64,000 nt of DNA from Streptomyces sp. NRRL F-5123 (lineage in GTDB: Bacteria > Actinomycetota > Actinomycetes > Streptomycetales > Streptomycetaceae), in assembly GCF_000721495.1 (NCBI RefSeq), contig NZ_JOHY01000010.1, forward strand, positions 62,001 through 126,000, written 5' to 3'. The notes beneath the pieces were generated by a model, which saw only the letters and a program-made list of their open reading frames with translations, was not told the DNA's origin and ran no database searches. The translations under genes and the position numbers were made by a program. Below are positions 56,531 through 64,000 of the stretch, in pieces (position 1 is the first letter of the stretch; each line of letters starts with the position of its first letter).

Positions 56531-59176
56531 TCAGCGCGGGGGGCGCACCGCGTAGAGGGTCTTCGGCTGCATGCCCTTGCCGGACGCGAACGTGGACGCC
56601 TGCGCGACGAGCAGCCCGCTTCCCGGGTCCTCCGCCCACGCCTCGATGTAGCCGTCGGGGATGCCGTCGGGAGCCGTCCACACGTCGTGGCCCGTCGCCG
56701 GATCGACGCCCGCGAGGCCGAACGGCGCGGGCGTGGGCGGCCGTCCGGCCGGGGCCGCGGTGGCGGGCGGCCCGGAGCTGACGGTGAACGGGACCCAGGG
56801 GGCGGCGACGGCGGTCGGAGCCGTGCCGTCCGCGCCGGCCCAGGAACCGGCGGGCAGCGGCATCCGGCCCTGCCCCTCCCAGAGCACCGCGCCGGTTCGG
56901 GCGTCGAGGGCGCTGTACTTCCCGCCGGGCGCCGAGGGGCCGGGCGGCTCGTCCACGCTGATCACGCACGGCCGCGGATCTCCCGCCCCGAGCCCCATGA
57001 ACCACGCGGGCGACTTCCGGCTCCACAGCGCGTGGCCGTCGTCCATCGAGTACGCGGTGAAACCCCCCGCGTACTGCGCGCTGCCCTCGCGTCTGAGGCG
57101 CTGCACGAAGAAGGCGCCCGACGGGGAGGACACCCCGACGTAGCCCTCCGCCCCGGACACCGGCACGCTGCCGCGTACCGTGCCGTCCTCGACGCTCACC
57201 AGGGTCAGGGACGACGGGTCGGTCTCCCCGGCGGCGAGGAGGGCGGTGGGCGCGTGGGCGGACACGCGCCACGAGCCGGTCCAGCGGGTGGACTTGGTGG
57301 TCGGGTCGAGGCAGAGCAGGATCCCGAACCCGCCCGGTGACTGCGGGTCCTCGCGACCGATCAGCAGGGCCTCGGCGGAGACCGTCGTCACGGAGTTGAT
57401 GATCGCCTGGCCGTCGGTCTCGTCGGTCTCCCACGTCCACCGCCACAACTCCTCGGCGTCCGACGCCCGGAGGGCGACGAGGAATTTCGCGAGGACCGCA
57501 TAGAGGGTCCTGCCGTCGGCCGAGAGCGCGAGGTGGGGGAAGCCGGTGTTGAGGAGCCAGTTGCTGCCGGAGGGCGGGGCCGGGAGCTGGAGGGAGTAGC
57601 TCCAGGACGCCTCGCCCGTCGCGGGCGCGATGCGGCGGATCCGCCGGTCCTCGGTACTGAGGTAGAGCGCGCCGTCCTGGCCGATGACGTAGCCGTAGGC
57701 GCTGTCGTCGGCCTTCGAGGCGTCGGAGAGGTCGGGCAGCTTCCACCGGCGCTCGCCGGTGGTGAGGTCGACGCCGATGAGCTGCTTGTCGTCCTCCAGG
57801 AGGGCGGCGCCGGAGGCGAGGCCGACGAACTGCTCGGTGGCCGGGATCTGCCAGGCGAGTGCGGCCTTCCCGAGGCCCTTGCCGCTGCCGCTGCCGCCGT
57901 CGCCGTCGCCGTCGCCCTTGTCCGGGAGCAGGGCGAGGGTGGTGGCCGTGGCCCCGCCCGCGACGACGACGCCGATCCCCGCGAGCAGCACCGTCCGCCG
58001 GGTGGGGCGGCGCCTGTCCGGTACGGGCGCGGGTACGGGCTCGGCCGGCGGTACGGGAGCGGGGGCGGTCTCCGTCGGAGCCTGCGGGACGGATACGGGG
58101 TCCGGCTCGGGCGGACGTACGGGCGGCGGCGCGTCCGGGCGGGTCGGGACGGACGCGGGGTCCGGCGCCGTACCCTCCGCCCCCTGCGGCGTGAGCGCAC
58201 CCTCCGGCGTACCCGGCGACGCACCCGCCACGGGCCCCAGCGCCGCCGCGGCCCCCGCGTACGGCATCAGCCGGGCCGCGACCTCCGTCGCCGACGCCGG
58301 GCGGGCGGCCGGGGACTTGGCCAGCAGCGCGAGGACGAGCTCGTCGAGGGCGGGCGGGATGCCGGGGCGGGCGGCGGAGGGCGGGACCGGGGCCTCGGTC
58401 GCGTGGGCGAGGAGTTGCGCGGTGACGACGCGGTCGCCGAACGGCGGGCGGCCGGTGAGCAGATGGTGCAGCAGGCAGCCGAGCGCATAGAGGTCGGCGC
58501 GGTGGTCGACGGCCGCGCCCGTGGCCTGCTCGGGCGACATCCAGGGCGCCGAGCCGAGGACGGCGGCGGGCGCGCTGAGCTTGGTGAGGTCGTAGGAGAG
58601 GTCGAAGGCGGCGATGCCGAAGTCCAGGACGGTGGCGCGCCCGCGGTCGTCGACCATGACGTTGGCGGGCTTGATGTCGCGGTGCACGATGCCGCGCGCG
58701 TGCGCGGCCGCGAGCGCGAGGGCGACCTGCCGGGCGAGGTCGGCCGCGGCGGCGGGCGGCAGCGGGCCGCGGTCGTCGAGGACCCGGTCGAGGCTGCTGC
58801 CGGCGGCGAGGGCCATCACGATGAAGACCTCGGAGCCGTCGCGCCCGAAGTCGTGGACGGTCAGCACGTGTTCGTCGACGAGCTGCGCCGCGGCCGTCGC
58901 CTCCCGCTCCAGCCGCCGTACGGCGCCGGCGTCGTCGGCGAGCGGGCCGCGGATGAGCTTGATCGCGACCGCGCGGTGCAGCACCGGGTCGTCCGCCCGC
59001 CACACCTCACCCATGCCGCCGCGCCCGAGCCGCTCCTGCAGCCGGTAGCGCCCGGCGAGCGTCCGCCCGTCCGGAACCCCGGGAGCCGCCGGAACGCCCG
59101 GACCCGCCCCCGCCCCCTCCGCCGCGGGCTCCCCCGGCGTACCGCTCCCGGCGCCGGCCACGTTCCCGTCCACCAC
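56531..59176 (-). CDS. Receptor serine/threonine kinase with PQQ-type propeller
   Basis: 881 residues from a GTG. The kinase domain (about 40-310) has [14 protein letters not shown] (Gly loop), VAIKLI (Lys), [10 protein letters not shown] (catalytic loop) and DFGIAAF. A Pro/Ala-rich juxtamembrane region leads to one membrane segment (about 392-415, [20 protein letters not shown]). The outside part (about 430-880) is a PQQ/WD-like beta-propeller with repeats such as [20 protein letters not shown] and [15 protein letters not shown]. It probably senses a cell-wall or small-molecule ligand. It ends one base from the AraC gene on the opposite strand. Confidence 0.93.
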   Translation of the reverse strand: MVDGNVAGAGSGTPGEPAAEGAGAGPGVPAAPGVPDGRTLAGRYRLQERLGRGGMGEVWRADDPVLHRAVAIKLIRGPLADDAGAVRRLEREATAAAQLVDEHVLTVHDFGRDGSEVFIVMALAAGSSLDRVLDDRGPLPPAAAADLARQVALALAAAHARGIVHRDIKPANVMVDDRGRATVLDFGIAAFDLSYDLTKLSAPAAVLGSAPWMSPEQATGAAVDHRADLYALGCLLHHLLTGRPPFGDRVVTAQLLAHATEAPVPPSAARPGIPPALDELVLALLAKSPAARPASATEVAARLMPYAGAAAALGPVAGASPGTPEGALTPQGAEGTAPDPASVPTRPDAPPPVRPPEPDPVSVPQAPTETAPAPVPPAEPVPAPVPDRRRPTRRTVLLAGIGVVVAGGATATTLALLPDKGDGDGDGGSGSGKGLGKAALAWQIPATEQFVGLASGAALLEDDKQLIGVDLTTGERRWKLPDLSDASKADDSAYGYVIGQDGALYLSTEDRRIRRIAPATGEASWSYSLQLPAPPSGSNWLLNTGFPHLALSADGRTLYAVLAKFLVALRASDAEELWRWTWETDETDGQAIINSVTTVSAEALLIGREDPQSPGGFGILLCLDPTTKSTRWTGSWRVSAHAPTALLAAGETDPSSLTLVSVEDGTVRGSVPVSGAEGYVGVSSPSGAFFVQRLRREGSAQYAGGFTAYSMDDGHALWSRKSPAWFMGLGAGDPRPCVISVDEPPGPSAPGGKYSALDARTGAVLWEGQGRMPLPAGSWAGADGTAPTAVAAPWVPFTVSSGPPATAAPAGRPPTPAPFGLAGVDPATGHDVWTAPDGIPDGYIEAWAEDPGSGLLVAQASTFASGKGMQPKTLYAVRPPR

Positions 59177-59466
59177 GTCCGCATCCCCCCGGCTGACCAG
59201 ACGTCAATCATCGACTACGACGTGATCACCGCGCCAGCGGATCCGGCCATCCCGCCCGCCGGACCGGGCGCGACCGTGCTCGCCGCTGCCCCGCACCCGT
59301 ATCCGCTCGGCCCCGCCCGCGGCGGGGAACCGGGACAGCCCCGGTCGGGCCCGTCCTCCCGGACTACTCGCACGGCCCACGCCGGTGTGCGCCGATCGGA
59401 TGCAGGAGGAGACGCGCCCCCGCCGGTCCGGAGGATTCGCGAGCCCGTCTGCCTACGGTCGCGGGC

Positions 59467-60753
59467 ATGCGCAAACCACTCTTCGCCACAGCCGGCCTCG
59501 CCGTGTGCACGTGCAGCCTCGCCGTCGCCGGGCTCGTCGCCATGCCCTCCGCGCCCGCCGCGGTCGCCGCGACCCGCGCGGTCGGCAACCCCGTCACCGG
59601 CAACCAGGGCTTCGGGACCATCGTCGAGCACGACGCCGTGCTCGGCACCACCGAGACCGAGGGGACGGTCGCCCTCGGCGGTGACCTGTCCTTCGGCCCC
59701 GCCTACAACGTCGCGCTGCACACCGCCGGCGACTTCGTCGACGACGGCGACGCGCAGCCCACCGCGCTGCTGGTCGGCGGCCGTGTGCAGACCGCCACCA
59801 GCGACCCGGCGGGCGTACTCCAGGTGCTGAACAACGGCTACGTCAAGATCGGCGACCCCACCGGGGTGGACGTGCTCGACCGGGACCAGAACAACGCGAG
59901 CGTCAACACCCGGGTCGTCCCGGAGGGCGCGGGATACGACGCCACGCCCCGCATCCAGCTCACCACCGACCAGCCGCCCGCCTCCGTCGCCCCGAAGCCG
60001 GGCCTCATCGACTTCACGACGCTCTTCTCCGACTACCGCGCCCGGGCCGCCGCGATGGCCACCTGCGACGCCAACGTCGTGCTGCGGCACGCGAACGGCG
60101 ACCCGCTCGACCCGCAGACCGGCTTCCCCGACGGCACGGACGCCTACGTGAGCCTCGTCCCCGGGCGGACCAACGTCCTGCACATCACCGGCGACGACCT
60201 CAACCACATCGGCAACCTCACCTTCCGCGACCACCCCACCGCGAACACCCCCTTCCTCGTCGTCGTCGACACCACCGCCACCGGCGGGCAGTACACCTGG
60301 GACGTGCCGACGCTCGCAGGCGTCAGCGGGGACCAGGCGCCCTACATGCTCTGGGACTTCCCGGACGCCACGGACATCGAACTGGCCACCGGTGACAGCC
60401 TGGAAGGCACGATCTACGCCCCGAACGCCCACCTCACCGACACCGACGCCGCCAACATCGAGGGCGACATCGTCGTACGCCAACTGACCGCGGGCCCACA
60501 GCTCGCGAACGGCACCTGGGTCAACGCGGGCGAGATCCACAACTTCCCCTTCAACGCGTCGATCGACTGCGGCACCCTCCCGACGACGACGCCGCCGACC
60601 ACGACCCCGCCCACCACCCCGCCGACGACACCCCCGACCACGCCGCCCACCACGCCTCCGACCACCCCGCCGACGACACCCCCCACGACCCCGCCCACCA
60701 CCTGCCCGCCCAGCACCAAGCCGCCGACCTACGGGCACGGCTACGCGGACTGA
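59467..60753 (+). CDS. Secreted choice-of-anchor A family surface protein with Pro-Thr stalk
   Basis: 428 residues. A signal peptide ends near PAAVAATRA. The body (about 35-370) fits the choice-of-anchor A group: NPVTGNQGFGTIVEHDAVLG, EGTVALGGDLSFG, ALLVGGRVQ, LEGTIYAPNAHLTD and NIEGDIVVRQL. The tail is a (T)PPTTPPT stalk of about 45 residues, ending in a short Cys-Pro segment. No LPXTG sortase motif or membrane anchor is visible. It is probably exported and wall-associated or released. Confidence 0.85.
   Translation: MRKPLFATAGLAVCTCSLAVAGLVAMPSAPAAVAATRAVGNPVTGNQGFGTIVEHDAVLGTTETEGTVALGGDLSFGPAYNVALHTAGDFVDDGDAQPTALLVGGRVQTATSDPAGVLQVLNNGYVKIGDPTGVDVLDRDQNNASVNTRVVPEGAGYDATPRIQLTTDQPPASVAPKPGLIDFTTLFSDYRARAAAMATCDANVVLRHANGDPLDPQTGFPDGTDAYVSLVPGRTNVLHITGDDLNHIGNLTFRDHPTANTPFLVVVDTTATGGQYTWDVPTLAGVSGDQAPYMLWDFPDATDIELATGDSLEGTIYAPNAHLTDTDAANIEGDIVVRQLTAGPQLANGTWVNAGEIHNFPFNASIDCGTLPTTTPPTTTPPTTPPTTPPTTPPTTPPTTPPTTPPTTPPTTCPPSTKPPTYGHGYAD
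60590..60713 (+). repeat. Pro-Thr stalk coding repeat
   Basis: About a dozen imperfect 9-12 base units (ACGCCGCCC and relatives) encode TPPT repeats in the surface protein. They make an antisense Val-Gly frame that is not a gene. Confidence 0.8.
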
Positions 60754-60800
60754 GGCCCGCGCACCCGTCACCCCGCCCGGGGCGGCGGCCCCCGCCGGGC

Positions 60801-62225
60801 TCAGCTCTTGAGGGCCCGGTCCACGAGCGGGCCGGCCGCCCCGGTGTAGTTCGCCGGGTCCAGCAGGTCCGCCAACTGCTCCGCGTCCAGCAGGCCTTGC
60901 AGCCGCGGCTCGTCCGCCAGGACGTCGGCGAGCGGGCGGCCCTCAGCGGCGGCCCGCTGCGAGGCCGCGCCCATCAGCTCCTTCGCCGCGGCCTTGCCGA
61001 GCGCCGGGGCCAGCACCGCCGAGACGCGTTCGGAGGCGATCTGCCCGCCGGTCGCGGCGAGGTTGGCGCGCATCCGCTCCGGGTGGACGCTGAGCCCTCG
61101 CACCAGCTCGACCGCGGTGTACGCGGCCCCGCCCGTCAGCCGCAGGCACTCGCGCAGCGGCTGCCACTCGGCGTGCCACACGCCCGCCGAGCGCTCGTCC
61201 TCGGTGACCAGGCAGGACGCCAGCACCCCTGACAGCGCCGGGACCTGGATCGCCGCCGAGCGGATGAGCGTGGCCAGCACCGGATTGCGCTTGTGCGGCA
61301 TCGCGGAGGACACCCCGCGGCCCGCCCCGCCCGGCTCGGCGGCCTCGCCGACCTCCGTGCGGGCCAGCACCAGCACGTCGGCGGCGATCTTGCCGAGCGC
61401 CCCCGCGGTGTGCGCGAGCGCGGCCCCGAGATCCGCGAGCGGCGTGCGCAGCGCGTGCCAGGGCAGGACGGGCACGGCCAGGCCGGTTTCGGCGGCGAAG
61501 GCGGTCACCAGGTCGAGCACGGCGGCGGGTTCGGCGCCCTCGCCCGCGTACTGGTGGTAGCCGGCCAGCGTGCCGGCCGCGCCGCCGAGCGACACCGGCA
61601 GCCCGCGGTCGGCGACCGCGCCGATCCGCTCCGCGGCGTCCAGCACCAGCTGCCGCCAGCCCGCGGCCTTCAGCCCGAAGGTGGTGGGCACGGCGTGCAG
61701 CGCGAGGGTGCGGCCGGCCATGACGGTGTCGCGGTGCTCGGCGGCGAGCGCCGCGAGGGCGTCGGCGACGGTGTGCAGGTCGGCGCGGATCAGCCGCAGC
61801 GCCCGCGCGGCGACCAGCATCGCGCCGGTGTCCAGGATGTCCTGGCTGGTGGAGCCGCGGTGCACGAACTCCGCCGCGTCCGGCGCCCGTTCGGCGACGA
61901 CACGGGTGAGCGCCGCGACCAGTCCGACGACCGGGTTGGCGGTCTCCCGCGCGGCGAGCGCGAGCCCCCGTACGTCCAGGTGCTCGGCCCGCGCGGCCGC
62001 CGTGATCGCCTCGGCGGCGGCCGCGGGCACGGTCCCGCAGCGCACCTGCGCCCGCACCAGCGCCGCTTCGGCGTCCAGCATCGCCTGCAGCCAGGCGGCG
62101 TCGCCGACCGCGGCCTCCGCCGGGGTGCCCGCCCGTACGGGGGAGAGCAACCCCAGGTCGGCCCAGGCGGGTTGGTGCTCCCCGTACGGTGTCGCGCTCA
62201 TGTCCTCGTCCTTCCGCTCCGTCAT
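60801..62225 (-). CDS. Adenylosuccinate-lyase-superfamily lyase (CreD-like or PcaB-like)
   Basis: 474 residues if started at the ATG at 62225, which overlaps the upstream stop (ATGA); ATG 62201 behind GGAAGGA would give 466. The superfamily signature is SSAMPHKRNPVLATL, with HRGSTSQDILDTGAML and HAVPTTFGLKAAGW as the other conserved regions. The nearest familiar annotation is 3-carboxy-cis,cis-muconate cycloisomerase (PcaB), but no other pca genes are present. Its partner is an FAD/NAD(P)-binding enzyme. That pairing matches nitrosuccinate lyase CreD, which releases nitrous acid from nitrosuccinate. The superfamily is certain; the reaction is inferred. Confidence 0.85.
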   Translation of the reverse strand: MTERKDEDMSATPYGEHQPAWADLGLLSPVRAGTPAEAAVGDAAWLQAMLDAEAALVRAQVRCGTVPAAAAEAITAAARAEHLDVRGLALAARETANPVVGLVAALTRVVAERAPDAAEFVHRGSTSQDILDTGAMLVAARALRLIRADLHTVADALAALAAEHRDTVMAGRTLALHAVPTTFGLKAAGWRQLVLDAAERIGAVADRGLPVSLGGAAGTLAGYHQYAGEGAEPAAVLDLVTAFAAETGLAVPVLPWHALRTPLADLGAALAHTAGALGKIAADVLVLARTEVGEAAEPGGAGRGVSSAMPHKRNPVLATLIRSAAIQVPALSGVLASCLVTEDERSAGVWHAEWQPLRECLRLTGGAAYTAVELVRGLSVHPERMRANLAATGGQIASERVSAVLAPALGKAAAKELMGAASQRAAAEGRPLADVLADEPRLQGLLDAEQLADLLDPANYTGAAGPLVDRALKS

Positions 62226-64000
62226 GCCCTCGTCCCCGTGCCCTCCACCGTACGGTCGCGCCTGCCGGCCGGCTCCGGCAGCCGGCCCTGCGGGAGGCCG
62301 GGTTCTGGCAGCGCGAGGACGGCGGCGGCGATGTCGTCGGACTCCTCCAGGGTGACCGAGCCGACGCCGGGGCGGATGCCCGCCGCCGTCACCCAGTGCA
62401 CGGACTCCGTCGGCACGCCGTACGCGAAGCGCCGCGGGTGTGCGGTGCCGTGGGCGTCGAGCAGGCGGCAGGGGCGGCGCGAGACGGCGAGGCCGCCGGT
62501 CTCGTAGTCCGTGCCGTCGGTGCCGGGGACGCGGTAGGTGCGGCACTGTCCGGTCCGCAGCAGGTGCGTCATCAGCGGGTCGGCGGTGCGGCGCAGGTCG
62601 ATGTCCGGCAGCCGGGCCTCGATCAGCGCGGTGGCCCGCACCCGCACGTCGGCGATCTCGGTGGAGGTCGCCACGAAGCACGGCCCGCCGTCCGCCGGGT
62701 CCGCGGCGATGCCGACCCGCATGCCGGGCCCGGTGACGTCCAGGATCCCGGCGTCGATGAGTGCGGCCATCTCCTCGATACGGGACGCGGGCGGGCCGAT
62801 CGACAGGTAGGCGTTGAGCGGGGTGTACCAGCCGTCCAGCTCGTCGCGGTGCGAGGCGGCGTCCAGCCCGCCGTGGTCGACCGCGAGCCGCACCTCGTTG
62901 CGCAGGTCGCGCAGGATGTCCAGGGCGGCTTTGAACGGCCCGTCCACGTTGCCCTCGTGGGCCTTGCGCACGTCGTCGTCGAGGTAACCGCGCAGCCAGC
63001 CGCGGAAGGCGGCAACGTCCCGCAACTCCGGTGCGCCGTAGGGGCGTTCGACACGGCCCCAGTCCCAGCGGTCGGCGGGCGCGATGCCCGCCTCGTCCAG
63101 CAGCCGCTGCTCGTCCTCGCCGGGCGCGGCGCGCAGGTAGCGTGCCGCGAAGTCCGCGGCCCTCGCGGGGGTTTCGCGGTGTGCGAGCAGCGTCTCGTAG
63201 TAGACGCACTGCACTTCCATCGCGATCAGCGCCCACAGCCCGGTGCCGAAGCGCACCGGCTCGCTCGCGGTGGCCGGGGTGCGCAGCGCCGCGACGTACT
63301 CGGCGGTGAGCAGCCGCGGGGTGTAACGCCCGTGCGCACCCTTCTGGTTGTCGCCCCGCGCCTGGTACGGCACGCCGCGCCGCGACCCCGCCACCAGGTG
63401 CGGCTCCTTTCCCGAGGGCCGGTAGACCAGCCGTCCGCCGCTGCGCTCGAACACCCCGCCGCGGGCGTGCGTGAAGAGCGCCATGTAGTCGAAGAAGCCG
63501 AGGCCCAGGCCGCGCAGCAGCACCGTCTCACCGGGCGCGACCGCCGACACGTCGGTGTCCGCGGGGTTGGCGGGCGGGATGTACGTGAGCTGGTGCCGGG
63601 CGGCGAACGCCGTCAACTCCCGCTCGGTGCTGGTCGGGTGGACGGGCACATGGCCCTGCGCGAGCAGCACCGCGCCGAGGCCGGCCAGCCGGGTGCCGTC
63701 CTCCAGCAGCACGGTCTGCGGCCCGTGCGGGCCGAGCGCGCTGTCCCCGTCGTCCAGCGCGACCGCCCGCGACGCGTGCACCCTGACGCGTACGTGCGCG
63801 GGGGCGTCCGCGGCGACGTGGCGGAAGGCCCACGTCAGGTACTGCCCGTAGAGCGCGCGGGTCGGGTAGGTGTCCGGCCCGATCGCGCGGGCCTCGCGCA
63901 GCGCGGCGTCGTCCGGTCCCGGCGCGCCCGAGGCGTCCGCGATGTCGGCGAGCGCCTTCGCCCACTCGTACAGGCTCGGGCCGCGCTCCAGCGGCCCCTC
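62222..64000 (-). CDS. FAD/NAD(P)-binding protein (CreE-like), N-terminus beyond window
   Basis: 592 residues are visible from the right edge to the stop; the frame is open to base 64000, so the dinucleotide-binding N-terminus is missing. Visible segments are YPTRALYGQYLTWAFRHV, ETVLLRGLGLGFFDYMALFT, SRRGVPYQARGDNQKG, YLSIGPPASRIEEMAALIDA and a C-terminal GLAVSRRPCRLLDA...VPTESVHWVTA. These fit the FAD-NAD(P)-binding family that includes CreE/FzmM, which oxidise aspartate to nitrosuccinate. It is translationally coupled to the lyase. Without the N-terminus and neighbours, the nitrous-acid role remains a prediction. Confidence 0.8.
   Translation of the reverse strand, partial: EGPLERGPSLYEWAKALADIADASGAPGPDDAALREARAIGPDTYPTRALYGQYLTWAFRHVAADAPAHVRVRVHASRAVALDDGDSALGPHGPQTVLLEDGTRLAGLGAVLLAQGHVPVHPTSTERELTAFAARHQLTYIPPANPADTDVSAVAPGETVLLRGLGLGFFDYMALFTHARGGVFERSGGRLVYRPSGKEPHLVAGSRRGVPYQARGDNQKGAHGRYTPRLLTAEYVAALRTPATASEPVRFGTGLWALIAMEVQCVYYETLLAHRETPARAADFAARYLRAAPGEDEQRLLDEAGIAPADRWDWGRVERPYGAPELRDVAAFRGWLRGYLDDDVRKAHEGNVDGPFKAALDILRDLRNEVRLAVDHGGLDAASHRDELDGWYTPLNAYLSIGPPASRIEEMAALIDAGILDVTGPGMRVGIAADPADGGPCFVATSTEIADVRVRATALIEARLPDIDLRRTADPLMTHLLRTGQCRTYRVPGTDGTDYETGGLAVSRRPCRLLDAHGTAHPRRFAYGVPTESVHWVTAAGIRPGVGSVTLEESDDIAAAVLALPEPGLPQGRLPEPAGRRDRTVEGTGTRA

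Noticed and set aside
60414..60719. Antisense Val-Gly repeat frame
   Set aside because: Complement of the Pro-Thr stalk of the secreted surface protein.
60801..62225. Protocatechuate pathway enzyme PcaB
   Set aside because: The family match is possible, but no other pca genes adjoin and the coupled partner is an FAD/NAD(P)-binding protein, so I did not use the name.

Overview
The window looks like chromosomal DNA of a Streptomyces-type actinomycete. Base composition is very G+C rich with strong third-position G/C bias. GTG and TTG starts are common, and ATGA or GTGA overlaps couple many genes. The gene families are typical of this group: DUF397 with DUF5753-type XRE regulators, DUF574 methyltransferase, receptor Ser/Thr kinases, a choice-of-anchor A protein and CGNR proteins. 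I saw no rRNA, tRNA, CRISPR array, prophage or insertion sequence.

Layout. 1-6.6 kb: the end of a receptor Ser/Thr kinase, then a flavin electron-transfer operon (ferric-reductase-like protein, FMN-binding protein, ApbE) divergent from an OmpR/histidine kinase pair. 7-16.3 kb: an orphan sugar-binding lipoprotein, a large ATPase-like protein with a membrane-anchored type I binding protein, and two tandem DUF4139 proteins. 16.5-21.5 kb: a sulfur-related stretch. An SsuD-like flavin monooxygenase and an arylsulfotransferase-like secreted protein each sit behind a tiny, probably leaderless, Cys-containing leader peptide. 21.6-35.8 kb: an SDR/TetR pair, repeat-rich DNA, a WhiJ-like regulator set, a MoxR plus metallopeptidase/VWA module, a sugar nucleotidyltransferase and a toxin with two XRE antitoxins.

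36-48.7 kb is the most coherent system: a probable glucuronoxylan/aldouronate utilisation locus. It holds GH67 alpha-glucuronidase, GH42, a YesL-like protein, GH39, an LplA/LplB/YtcP-type ABC importer, a LacI regulator and a CE7 acetyl esterase. Two identical 15-bp palindromes lie between the importer operon and the regulator. Import of acetylated, glucuronic-acid-decorated xylo-oligomers followed by cytoplasmic deacetylation, deglucuronidation and hydrolysis to xylose explains the gene set.

49-64 kb: mixed housekeeping and accessory genes (serine hydrolase, secreted beta-propeller lipoprotein, IMPase-like, PPOX, Nudix, MFS, AraC, a PQQ-type Ser/Thr kinase, a surface protein). At the right edge are an adenylosuccinate-lyase-fold enzyme and an FAD/NAD(P)-binding protein, translationally coupled. 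This pair resembles the CreD/CreE aspartate-nitrosuccinate route to nitrous acid, so the edge of a natural-product cluster may begin there.

All assignments rest on reading motifs and context; no database search was run.
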